Source: Hybos culiciformis
Lineage: Eukaryota > Arthropoda > Insecta > Diptera > Hybotidae
Direction of reading: 5' to 3'
Length of the DNA stretch: 64,000 nucleotides
Assembly (NCBI GenBank): GCA_964007475.1
Contig: OZ023273.1
Location: 104,344,485 to 104,408,484 of the forward strand
Under the pieces are notes generated by a model, which was not told where the DNA came from, ran no database searches, and was given only the letters and a program-made list of their open reading frames with translations. The translations under genes and the position numbers were made by a program. Within the stretch, counting starts at the first letter, position 1. Every line of letters starts with the position of its first letter. This document shows positions 1 to 9,728 of this stretch, one piece after another.

Positions 1-3000
1 ATAAAGAAAATGAAAGAATTATTCGTTATACGTTGCAACCAAAACTTAAATTGCATTTTTTTATACGAAATAAAATTGGAAATCGGTATTAAAAATTGGA
101 ATAAAATAAAATAAAAAAAAAATTTCTTTTTTTATTTTTACTTTATATAGAAGGTAAAAATTGGAAAAAATCCATAAATAATGATGTTGCGATTTATAGA
201 TTCTAAAAGAAAAGAAGAAAAAAACCTCTTTTTCCTTTTAAGAATGATAACACTTTTGGGGAATGAAAACTATATTAATTTTTGGTGCTAAAAATAAATA
301 TTAAGAACAAAAATATGGAATAAAAAAAATAGTTGTAAATATTGTAAGTGATTCTGAAATAGAATGTTCGGTAATAATCACCAGCATAGTTAGATTTTAG
401 ATTGCATCGATGGTAATTTAAAATTTCTCCTGTGCATAGTCCATAATATTGAGCCAATTGAAAATTTTATCTTATTTAATTAATTTTATTCAATTTTTGC
501 GTTTCATTATAATTATGAAATAGTAAAAGTGAATCAAGTGAAAAAGATCTCTTAAGAATTCCTTTACTTGTGACAACTAAAACTAGAAAGCAAAACTTAG
601 ACAGATTGATTTTTATTCATAAAACAAAATGTATAGCGTAGATTTAAGGATAGATTTAAGGATAGATTTAAGGTAAATTTAAGGTATATGAATTACTCGC
701 TGGATGATTATTCCTTATAGTTCCGAAGGATTTGATAGTTTCGAATAATTTGGTTATTACACTGCGAATAAAAACAATCATCTCTTTAGTATATTACCAA
801 CACAAATAATAAAATTTGAAAAAAAGAATTCAAATACGCTTTCAGATTACTTTATTATACTGATCGTGATCGTTATTCTCTAGTTAGTATTAATCAATTT
901 TCTTACGAAACCAAGTAACATCATTTCAATTCAATGCTTTTACAGGAATCCAAAAATATTTTTATAATTCTGGTTATATAGTTTCCTTTATTTTTTTATT
1001 TTCGAATAAAAAAAAAATAAAATTTTTGATAAAAATCAGTAAAAAAAAAAATTTGCTAATATATATTCTCAATGGTTCTATTTATGCAACGAACATATAT
1101 ATAAAATATTATGAATTCATTGTTAATGTACCTGAGAAAAGTTTAAAAAATATCAGTAGCAGAATTTTCAATTTTTTTTCCCAAAAAAAAAAAAAAAACA
1201 AATAAAAAATAAAAAAAAAAAAACAACATCTATATGTTTCCATAGAGAATTTCAAAACTACAAGAAAACAATATCCAAAGAGACTATTTAAAAAAAAAAA
1301 GAAAGTATATATGACGTGTTTGAATATTATGTTCTGTTTAGTACATATATAATGTAAGTATACGACGTGTTGTATATCTATATTTATAAATTTTTTATTA
1401 GGAAGTAAAAAAGGTATTTTTCAGCATTATTGTAAGTTATACATTTATATAATTTTGGCCATCCAGAAACTATATATACAACTACTTATATTTTAATTTT
1501 ATTGATAAATTTTGATAGTTATATGATGGATGAAAATGCGTTTGTCAATGAAATGACATTATAATACATTTTAATTGCATTTTAGCCAGATAATTTACTT
1601 TCTACCGATCAGGAAAAGAAAATTTAAAAGATAACCAGGAGGTTTTATAGAAAACATAGTGAAAAGAAACTGAAAAGTTTTATCGAAAGATGCAAAACCG
1701 TCACGAAATTTCGATTGATCTAACAGACAGAAAAAAAACTTAAACTTACATTTTTCTATATTATTTTGCCGGTATTATATATTTCAATAAAATATTTATA
1801 AATTTTTTTTGGCTAATTTTTTTTTTTCCGTTTCGAATCTTTAATATTATATAATGTAACAATATTGTAATCTAATATGTATTGAAAGTAAAATTAGATA
1901 AAGGATTTACTTATAGTGCAGTTAAGCTATAATGTCATAGAAATATTTGTCTATATAAAATAATGTTAACAAAAAATCACGTTCATATTGTATCTATATT
2001 GCTAGCTTGAGTGCTTTAAATTTATCTGCAGCACCTACTAGAATTTCCTTTTTTAAAAGTATTAAGTGGTTGTTAAAAACCGCATTTTTTTTTTTTACAT
2101 TAAACATGTACATATTAAAGTTAGTTGTACATAGATATGAGATAATATATTTTATAAAAATTGTACTATATATGTTTTTAACTTTTCAACAAAAGTATTA
2201 TGCTGAAGGCACATGGGAGTATACGTACATAATATTCTCTATCTTGTCAATAAATATAATAAAATATACTTATGATTGTTAATTTATGAGATAATAAGAG
2301 GAGAGTAAAAAAAAGGATAAAATTTAACGAAAAAAATAAAATAAAAATAAAACATCAGAAATGGTGTCAGGTACTGATATTTTAGAATAATAAAATATTT
2401 TTATAAAAAAAAAAAGGCAATACATAATCTGGCAAGTGTTTTGGATTAATTTGGACTAGCTATATTCATAAAGAGTTTGCATAATTATAATATAATTTAT
2501 TGTTATTTTTGGAATTTTGAAAAATAATATATGTAAGTACAATATACATAGTCAGTTTGTGTTCATTGAAATGAATTTGGAATCGTATGCAATATAATTG
2601 TACCTTATCTGTAGTTACACAGCTTAAAAAGAATTAAAGCTTTATTATATCGCTAAATAAATCTGTTTTTCAATCTCATCTTTACCATCTTTACCATTAT
2701 GCTAAAAAGAAAACTCCTTTTACTTCTCCTCAACTATTATTTATTATTTTGATCATAATTATGGTTAGATATTATAACATATACGTTACATTGTCGTTTT
2801 AGAACGAACTATCTAAAATTCTAAATAAATAATGGTTAGTAAAATTTTTCTGCTTATTATTCGCATAATTGTTTCAAAAATCATTTCTTTTCTTATATTA
2901 GTAAGTATATAAAGTTTAACAAAAAACTTTTTTTTTTGGTTCATTTTATAATAACATTACTAATAACATAACAATACTGAATCCAAGGTATATATTTTTT

Positions 3001-3104
3001 AATATTATATTATTATCGTCTGCTGAGAAATGAAACAATGTATAATGAAAAGTATAGTTTCGAGTAATTTGAGTTTAAAGATTTGAAAATTAAAAAAAAA
3101 GTAT
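1..3104. other. AT-rich non-coding DNA
   Basis: No gene or RNA could be recognised. The stretch holds many A and T homopolymers and a short 12-bp tandem repeat at 641-686. The open frames here, for example 2007-2282, are short, start at a non-ATG codon or are rich in Phe/Lys/Ile/Asn, as expected from base composition alone. Confidence 0.6.
641..686. repeat. 12-bp tandem repeat (GATTTAAGGATA-type)
   Basis: About three and a half head-to-tail copies of GATTTAAGGATA are visible. The last copy is diverged. It looks like a small minisatellite with no obvious function. Confidence 0.8.
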
Positions 3105-3112
3105 GTAAAAAT
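3105..3112. repeat. hAT target-site duplication, left (GTAAAAAT)
   Basis: Exact 8-bp copy of 3926-3933, directly abutting the left terminal inverted repeat. Confidence 0.9.
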
Positions 3113-3119
3113 CAGAGAG

Positions 3120-3247
3120 TTGAACCGATATTTATTCCGGTTCGGTTATGGTTTCGTTCCTACATTTTTTTGTGTTCCGGTTACGTTTCGGTTTAGTATT
3201 TTTTTTTTCGTTCCGGTTACGGTTACGGTTTCGGTTACGGTTACACT
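3120..3247. repeat. Left subterminal CGGTTACGG motif array
   Basis: Irregular head-to-tail copies of CGGTT, GGTTACGG and GGTTTCGG variants, separated by T-runs. They lie just inside the left end of the 3113-3925 hAT element. GC content is clearly higher than in the surroundings. Confidence 0.8.
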
Positions 3248-3797
3248 ATTATATTTTTAATCTTTTCTAAAAACTGACAAAAATGCAGTAGGATAACTTA
3301 ATCTAAAGCGACATAAAATAAATTGCCTTTATGTCATCTTAGTATTTTCGTGGACGGATTCTTTGGTGTTTTCGTATGTGAAGTATACAAAATACATACA
3401 TAACATTATTTTGTAATATTTACAAATATGTAAAAGGGGGAATCTGAAATAGTAATTTGTACCTCCAAAATTGTCCATGCAAAGTTTACTTATTTTAGGA
3501 AAAAATCCATTTTGTATCCCTTTCTATTTTAAATGAATTCAGATACAAATATTAATTATAAAATAAAGAACAAAAAGGTCTTGAAATAAATTTATCTTGG
3601 ACTTAATCTAAATTTAGTTAAGCTCAACACTACAACACTATACATATACGAATATTACGTATTTTCACTTGTCAAATTCTAAAATATTATAAAAATTCGT
3701 TTAACATTTTTCTTGGATATAAAAAAATGTCTAAATGCAAGCACAATTTTTTCTTTTATAAAAAAACTAAAAGAACGAAAAATAAACCGAAAAAAAT

Positions 3798-3917
3798 TAC
3801 GTTCCGGTTTCAGTTACGGTTTTTCATTTTTACTAAATTTCGGTTCGGTTACGGTTACGGTTTGGCATAAAATTTCGGTTTTTTCCGGTTTTCGGTTTTC
3901 GGTTCAGTTCCGGTTCA
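3798..3917. repeat. Right subterminal CGGTTACGG motif array
   Basis: The same motif family as 3120-3247 and on the same strand, not inverted, just inside the right end of the hAT element. This suggests binding-site arrays amplified by slippage. Confidence 0.8.
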
Positions 3918-3925
3918 AGTCTCTG

Positions 3926-3933
3926 GTAAAAAT
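3926..3933. repeat. hAT target-site duplication, right (GTAAAAAT)
   Basis: Exact 8-bp copy of 3105-3112, directly abutting the right terminal inverted repeat. Confidence 0.9.
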
Positions 3934-5035
3934 ATCAAGTAACGTAAAATGTTCATCTAAAAAACACATTTTAATCAACATTACGAATATTGCAAAATAG
4001 TTGTACTTATAAAATCGAGTACGAGGAATCGAATGGTCCTATTATCTAATAATGACGTATAAATATCATCCGTTCTTTCATTTCTCAGCAGACGTTATAT
4101 TATACATATTGTTTAATTTGAATGGAAATTCAACAGTTAGTCAAACTAAAACTAATATTATCTTAAGTAAGGAACATTATTCTTCTGTCAAATGTTGTGA
4201 TAAAATTGTGTTTTCTAGAGTCATACTTTACTATGGTACAACAGCGAAAAACTGAACAATAGTATTAATATCATAGTACTATAAGAAATATTCTATTAAC
4301 TGCATTTTTAATTACTTTTCAGAGAATTTTTATGTTATAAGGTGCAAATGAATTGATCTACTAGTTCTACCAATTTCCTAATATTTTAATTGAAGGAACC
4401 TAACTAATTTTTTTTTGCGGTATTGAAGTGTCCCATTTTTAGTACATAACTATAAATATAGATAATAGTAAAAAAAATTTATTAAATAATGACAGACAAA
4501 TAAAATAGCAAAGACTATATACAACTAAAGATAACAAAAGAATTAATGTTTGTGAAAAATATGTTTTTATTATAATATGATGTATATAAATGTATATGTT
4601 ATTTTATTAGAAAATAAAAACGTTCTAAAAAATTAAATGTGGTGAAAAAAGAAAAAAAAAAAATAATGCTTTTAAGGGATATTTTTTAAGAAAAAAGGAT
4701 GAATAAACCACAAGGTGTTTTGAATTTTTTCTTCTTTTTTTTTTTTTGTTAGAAAAAGCACTTAACTAATATTTTTTAGAGATTTCTTATTATTTTATTT
4801 TTTCTTATAATAAAGATAAAATCTTTAGAGAGAGAAAATAAAAAAGGCTTTTTATTTTTTAAGGATCATTGAGAAAAATGAAAAATTTTTTTTTTCATTT
4901 AGTTGTATTTTTTTTATTTAATTTTTATTTTTTTTTTTAATTTAAATTTTATTATGAATGAAACAATAGAAGTTCGTTTTTTTTAAGAAGAGTAGAAGAG
5001 AATTTATAGAAAGAAAAAAAACTAAGCATCTATAG
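3934..5035. other. AT-rich non-coding DNA
   Basis: Dominated by T-runs and A-runs, especially 4640-4940. No supported gene. The 67-codon frame at 4052-4255 has no recognisable domain. Confidence 0.55.
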
Positions 5036-5633
5036 GCACTTAAAGAGCTTTTATAACTTAAAAATTAAAAAAAATAAAATAAAATCTTTAAAACATTTTC
5101 ATCTCATTCAAGAAGAAAAATGAATATAATAAAGAGATTTATGTATAGGTGCAGCAGGTTCAAACAAACTTGGTATTATTGCGTTTTGTGCTAGCATAGT
5201 GCAATGTCTGAAGAAGATATTGGGAATATTTGTTATTTTAATGGGAAAATATTTTAAACATTTTTAAGAAAAATAATTTTTGACCATACCTTCAATTATG
5301 CAAAGTAATTTTTTTTTTAATTATAAATTGTCAAATATTAAAAAGTATTTTCTTAAGATCACTGTGTCACACTAATTGAACTTAACAAAACTAAATTTTT
5401 TTTAAAATTAATAAATTTTTAGAATACAATTATTTAAAAATTGTTTAAAAGCAAATTTCAGGCCAAAAACTGAAAATTTCAAAAATTCGGTGTACTTACT
5501 TACCCTGGAGTCAGTCCCAGGAAGAGTGGGGGTCAGTAGGGTATTTTGACATGGGCCTCTTAATTTAGGGGGCCTCCAAACAACATTATACAAAACGATC
5601 AAAAAGTTTACTTCGCTCTTTTACTTACGCAAC
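5036..5633. repeat. Exact tandem duplication, copy 1 (598 bp)
   Basis: This segment recurs without any visible difference at 5641-6238, a constant offset of 605 bp. Even the 10-T run and the A-runs keep their length. The copies are separated by TTAAAGA (5634-5640). That filler repeats the start of the unit (ACTTAAAGAGC) and suggests a templated junction. The GC-richer part near 5500-5590 reads GGCCTCTTAATTTAGGGGG and looks like an old transposon scrap. The 64-codon minus-strand frame in each copy is not evidence of a gene. Confidence 0.95.
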
Positions 5634-5640
5634 TTAAAGA

Positions 5641-6238
5641 GCACTTAAAGAGCTTTTATAACTTAAAAATTAAAAAAAATAAAATAAAATCTTTAAAACA
5701 TTTTCATCTCATTCAAGAAGAAAAATGAATATAATAAAGAGATTTATGTATAGGTGCAGCAGGTTCAAACAAACTTGGTATTATTGCGTTTTGTGCTAGC
5801 ATAGTGCAATGTCTGAAGAAGATATTGGGAATATTTGTTATTTTAATGGGAAAATATTTTAAACATTTTTAAGAAAAATAATTTTTGACCATACCTTCAA
5901 TTATGCAAAGTAATTTTTTTTTTAATTATAAATTGTCAAATATTAAAAAGTATTTTCTTAAGATCACTGTGTCACACTAATTGAACTTAACAAAACTAAA
6001 TTTTTTTTAAAATTAATAAATTTTTAGAATACAATTATTTAAAAATTGTTTAAAAGCAAATTTCAGGCCAAAAACTGAAAATTTCAAAAATTCGGTGTAC
6101 TTACTTACCCTGGAGTCAGTCCCAGGAAGAGTGGGGGTCAGTAGGGTATTTTGACATGGGCCTCTTAATTTAGGGGGCCTCCAAACAACATTATACAAAA
6201 CGATCAAAAAGTTTACTTCGCTCTTTTACTTACGCAAC
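5641..6238. repeat. Exact tandem duplication, copy 2 (598 bp)
   Basis: Second copy of 5036-5633. The match ends at GCAAC (6238), after which the sequences differ. Identity this complete in such slippage-prone DNA means a very recent duplication or an assembly error. Confidence 0.95.
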
Positions 6239-6836
6239 AAAGATTTAACTGCTCAATATTTTGATTTCATTCTTGTGGTTCTTAGTATTATGCTTTGAGT
6301 TGTAACATAAGTTAAGCAGTAGTTACTACTTGGTTAGTACATAGTAGTATTTCACATTTTCAAAAGTTTAAACTGAAATTGTTTTAGTTTTTTTCTCTAG
6401 AATTGAATTAAGCTCTCCAACTTAGTTTTTAGAACTCCAATAAAACTACGGCAAATTTTTTTCATTAAATAGGGCGCCACATATTTTGTCCTCCAAGTAT
6501 CTCTCAAAGGCCCTGCCTGGAGTCATGTCTTCATTTAATAACATTTTTAAAAAATCACTTTAGTCGACATCGTATTAGCTCTACAGTCTAAATACATTTT
6601 TTTCGCAGTGTATGGGTTCTTTTATGAATTAAAAATAAATTGATTTTTTATTTCTAGCTTGAGTGTTAAGTATCTATAAATTGAATAGAATTATTATCAT
6701 CGTATCAAAAGTATATGCTTTAAATGCAATCGAAAGGCTTAAACTTCGACGTTCTAAAATGTCTACAAATTTACAAATACATCTTCTAACAAAATATGAT
6801 TAATTTTTTCAGTCTATTTACCACAATTTTATATAA
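6239..6836. other. AT-rich spacer with a possible transposon scrap
   Basis: No gene seen. The part at about 6470-6525 is GC-richer (AGGGCGCCACA ... GGCCCTGCCTGGAGTCA). It shares the phrase CCTGGAGTCA and a similar style with the GC-rich part of the upstream duplicated unit. Both may be pieces of one decayed DNA transposon. Confidence 0.35.
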
Positions 6837-6840
6837 TTCA
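6837..6840. repeat. LTR element target-site duplication, left (TTCA)
   Basis: TTCA abuts the 5' LTR and is repeated immediately after the 3' LTR. A 4-bp duplication fits Ty3/gypsy integrases. Confidence 0.85.
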
Positions 6841-7212
6841 TGTAGGAGATAAGTTTGTTGGTTGTTGGTTTATATTTAGTAAACAATAACGTATTTTGAG
6901 GATATACGTATAAACAAGGCATTTTTGAGAAAATAGATATAAACAGAGAGTTAGAAAGGAGAAGAATAAAAAGAGAGTTGAAAAAGATCGTTCGTCGTTA
7001 GAGGAGAGAAAATAAGAGGAAAGAATTAAAATAATACAATTTGTTTGTGAAAAATCGAAAAAAGACCTGTGAAATAAAAATAATAAAACTTATGTGAAAA
7101 ACCGAAAAAGATTTGTGAAATTAAACTAATAAAACTTTTTTTTAAAGAAATTGGCTTTGTTTGAAGAAGAATTTTCAGTTACCCTCGAGATTGGCAAGGT
7201 ATACCCCCTACA
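6841..7212 (+). repeat. 5' LTR, 372 bp
   Basis: Begins TGTAGGAGAT and ends CCCCCTACA, so TGTAGG/CCTACA forms a 6-bp terminal inverted repeat. It is identical to the 3' LTR except that it lacks 7 bp in the purine tract near 6952-6962. It should hold the promoter and polyadenylation signals; several AATAAA-like stretches lie at about 7074-7135. Confidence 0.95.
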
Positions 7213-7245
7213 AAATTTCAGGTGTGGGGTACAACTGAAAAAAAA
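7213..7245 (+). promoter_or_regulatory. Expected primer-binding region, no tRNA match recognised
   Basis: The sequence just inside the 5' LTR is where minus-strand DNA synthesis should be primed. I do not see a standard TGG-starting tRNA 3'-end complement directly at the LTR edge. The nearest candidate is TGGGGTACAACTG starting at 7225. It lies in the loop of a possible stem formed by TTTCAG (7216-7221) and CTGAAA (7235-7240). The priming tRNA, or an internal tRNA fragment, remains undetermined. Confidence 0.3.
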
Positions 7246-7295
7246 TCAAGCCAAAACGTGTTTTTAGGTTAGAATTTTAAGAATTTTTTTTTAAA

Positions 7296-9728
7296 ATGTT
7301 CCCGATTTCATCGTTTACAATAAAAGAGCTGAAAAATCAATTACAAATGATTGGTTTGAGCACGAAAGGTAATAAAACAGTTCTCTATGAAAGGTGGAAA
7401 GCTGTTAATTCAGTAGGTGACAACAATGAAGAAGCTGATTCTCCAGATCACATAGCCAATAATGACAATGATGAGGGTGGCAATGATGATGGTGGTTGTG
7501 ATGATGATGGCGGCGATGATGATGGCGGCGATGATGATGGTGATGACCGGAATGAATCAAGTCATGCGCAACAAAAAATGGATTTATTGAAAAAGGAGAA
7601 CGAATTGCTTCGTCGTGAAAATAAATTAATCCAAAAAGAATTTTTAATGAAAAAAAAGCCAGCTGTTTCAGAACTTTGTGATTTGTTAAACGAATTTTCA
7701 GGCGACGAAAATTTTTTAATTTGGAAAAGTCAATTGTTAAGTATCAAAGAAACTTATAAGCTGAGTGAATCGGAAATGAAACTACTGGCAGTTAAAAAAT
7801 TGAAAGGTAAAGCCCAAAAATGGTTTCATTCTAGAGCAGAAAATATTAACATCAGTTTAGCAGAATTATTGGATAATTTGTCAATTATGTTTTATACCAG
7901 ACCAACGAAAACCCAACTTAGAAAACAATTTGAATCTCGTCTATGGAAATCAAATGAAAGCTTTGTTACATATTTTCAAGAAAAAATGTGCCTCGCTAAC
8001 GAAGTAAGTATTGGTGATGACGAATTGGTTGATGGAATAATCGATGGATTTACAAATATAAATCTAAAAAATCAAGCCAGAATTCAATGTTTTGAGTCCA
8101 CTTCACATTTATTGAAAGCATTTTCAAAAATTGGTCCAAGAGAGGTCACAGATCGTAGTGTTCCAGATAAAAAGTTCAATGCGCAACAAAGTAGTTATTC
8201 AAAAATCAAGTGCTTCAATTGTGGTAACGATGGCCATATCTCAACTCATTGTAAGGAGCTAAAGAAGAGTAATGGTTCGTGTTTTAAATGTGGTAAGACT
8301 AGCCATTTTATTAAAGATTGTAAACAAACTGAAGCTGCAACAGGTAATAGTGATACTAATATTGGAAATATTCAAGAGTTTAATGTAAGTGATTTTTTTG
8401 TAAACATAGATTTAATTAATAATAATGGAGAAATTAAAAATCTAAGTGCATTAGTGGATACGGGCAGCCCGGTAAATTTAGTTAAAGAAGGATACGTAAA
8501 AAATAAAACTAATTTAAAAACTGACATTAATAGAATATTATTTGGAATAAATAATAGTAAAGTTGAAATTTTGGGTTCAATAACAAGTATTATAAAGTTC
8601 AAAGAAAAATTTTTTAATGTGAATTTGTATTTGGTGCCTGACTCTACGATGCACTCAGATTTAATTTTAGGTCGAACTTTTTTAAGCTCAGTTAATGCAA
8701 AACTAATTTTTCAAATTAATGAAGAAAATTATTTCGAACAAGAAATTTTAAATATAAATATTGATGATAATTCTGATACTGTTATGCTAAATTTTGATAA
8801 TAGTTTGAAAATTGATGTAAAGAAACAAGTTGAAAATTTGTACACAAATTATTTAAAAAATGTAGAAGAGGTTGACCAACCGAAATTAAAATACAAAATG
8901 AATATTAGACTGGTGAAGGATGAATATTTTCATACGACACCGAGACGATTATCATACACTGAAAATAAAGCTTTGCAAGTAATTATTAATGATTTATTAG
9001 AACAAAAAATTATACAGCGTAGTGAGTCACCTTACTGTTCACCTACAGTGTTAATAAAGAAAAAAAATAGGGATGAATTTAGGTTGTGTATAGATTATCG
9101 GACCCTTAATAAATTAACAGTTAGAGACAATTATCCGTTACCGTTGATAGAGGACCTACTTGATAGATTGGAACAGAAATGTTTTTTTACTATATTAGAT
9201 CTCAAATCTGGTTTTCATCAAGTTAGTGTTAGTGAAGAATCAATACCATATACTAGTTTTGTTACGCCTTTTGGGCAGTTTGAATATTGTAAAATGCCTT
9301 TTGGTTTGAAAAATGCTCCGATGGTTTTTCAGAGGTATGTTGATGAAATATTCAAAGATTTGGTGGAAAAAGGAGATGTCACAATTTTTATCGATGACAT
9401 AATGATAGCAACTTCTAGTATTGGTGAACATTTACGTATTCTTGACCATGTTTTCAAAACTTTAACTGAAAATAAATTAATTTTGAATTTGGAAAAATGT
9501 AAATTTTTGTTTACTAAGTTAGATTATTTGGGTTACTCAGTAAGTAGAGATGGAATATGTCCTAATGAAAATAATTTGAGAGCAATAAAGGAATTTGCAG
9601 TTCCAAAAAATTTGAGAGAAGTACAAAGATTTCTGGGGTTGTGTTCTTATTTTAGAAAGTTTGTTCATAATTTTGCTTTATTTGCTAGTCCACTTCAGAA
9701 TCTATTGAGAAAGGGTAACAAATTTTAA
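7296..9728 (+). CDS. gag-pol: Gag-protease-reverse transcriptase part of a retrotransposon polyprotein
   Basis: The 810-codon frame starts at ATG 7296, 84 bp inside the 5' LTR. Residues 7-37 resemble a SAP DNA-binding motif (ELKNQLQMIGLSTKGNKTVL). Residues 54-84 are an Asp/Gly-rich tract and 92-120 a charged, probably helical segment. About 130-290 is Gag-like. Two CCHC zinc knuckles follow (306-319 and 329-342), so Gag should bind RNA. The aspartic protease has DTGS at 388-391 and ILGR at 457-460. The reverse transcriptase spans about 540-745, with DLKSGFHQ (Asp635) and FIDD (Asp700/701) as catalytic motifs; Phe replaces the commoner Tyr in YxDD. Gag and Pol share one frame with no frameshift. 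TAA ends the frame after RT, but the same frame continues through RNase H and integrase. Confidence 0.95.
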   Translation: MFPISSFTIKELKNQLQMIGLSTKGNKTVLYERWKAVNSVGDNNEEADSPDHIANNDNDEGGNDDGGCDDDGGDDDGGDDDGDDRNESSHAQQKMDLLKKENELLRRENKLIQKEFLMKKKPAVSELCDLLNEFSGDENFLIWKSQLLSIKETYKLSESEMKLLAVKKLKGKAQKWFHSRAENINISLAELLDNLSIMFYTRPTKTQLRKQFESRLWKSNESFVTYFQEKMCLANEVSIGDDELVDGIIDGFTNINLKNQARIQCFESTSHLLKAFSKIGPREVTDRSVPDKKFNAQQSSYSKIKCFNCGNDGHISTHCKELKKSNGSCFKCGKTSHFIKDCKQTEAATGNSDTNIGNIQEFNVSDFFVNIDLINNNGEIKNLSALVDTGSPVNLVKEGYVKNKTNLKTDINRILFGINNSKVEILGSITSIIKFKEKFFNVNLYLVPDSTMHSDLILGRTFLSSVNAKLIFQINEENYFEQEILNINIDDNSDTVMLNFDNSLKIDVKKQVENLYTNYLKNVEEVDQPKLKYKMNIRLVKDEYFHTTPRRLSYTENKALQVIINDLLEQKIIQRSESPYCSPTVLIKKKNRDEFRLCIDYRTLNKLTVRDNYPLPLIEDLLDRLEQKCFFTILDLKSGFHQVSVSEESIPYTSFVTPFGQFEYCKMPFGLKNAPMVFQRYVDEIFKDLVEKGDVTIFIDDIMIATSSIGEHLRILDHVFKTLTENKLILNLEKCKFLFTKLDYLGYSVSRDGICPNENNLRAIKEFAVPKNLREVQRFLGLCSYFRKFVHNFALFASPLQNLLRKGNKF
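9726..9728 (+). other. In-frame TAA separating RT from RNase H
   Basis: 7296 and the downstream integrase frame share the same phase, and no other stop lies between 7296 and the terminal stop at 11436-11438. This TAA is therefore a single nonsense codon in an otherwise continuous polyprotein. It sits in the connection region between RT and RNase H, which is not a usual place for programmed recoding. Confidence 0.9.

Larger units (their letters stand above)
3113..3925. mobile_element. Non-autonomous hAT element, 813 bp
   Basis: The ends are inverted repeats: CAGAGAGTTGAACCG on the left and, reverse-complemented, CAGAGACTTGAACCG on the right (14 of 15 match). The element is flanked by an exact 8-bp target duplication, GTAAAAAT, at 3105-3112 and 3926-3933. 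An 8-bp duplication with CAGRG-type termini is the hallmark of the hAT superfamily. Both subterminal zones are filled with short CGGTT / GGTTACGG motifs on the plus strand, a common arrangement for transposase-binding arrays. No transposase frame is present, so the element would have been moved in trans. The open frame at 3713-4000 crosses its right end and is chance. Confidence 0.9.

Noticed and set aside
3120..3917. CGGTTACGG arrays as telomeric repeats
   Set aside because: They do not match the arthropod TTAGG unit and lie exactly inside a hAT element bounded by an 8-bp target duplication.
5408..6207. Two identical 64-codon minus-strand frames
   Set aside because: Their identity is due to the 605-bp tandem duplication, not to selection on a protein. 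No domain is recognisable.
8372..9431. Minus-strand frames inside gag-pol
   Set aside because: Shadows of a well-supported coding frame on the plus strand with all expected motifs.
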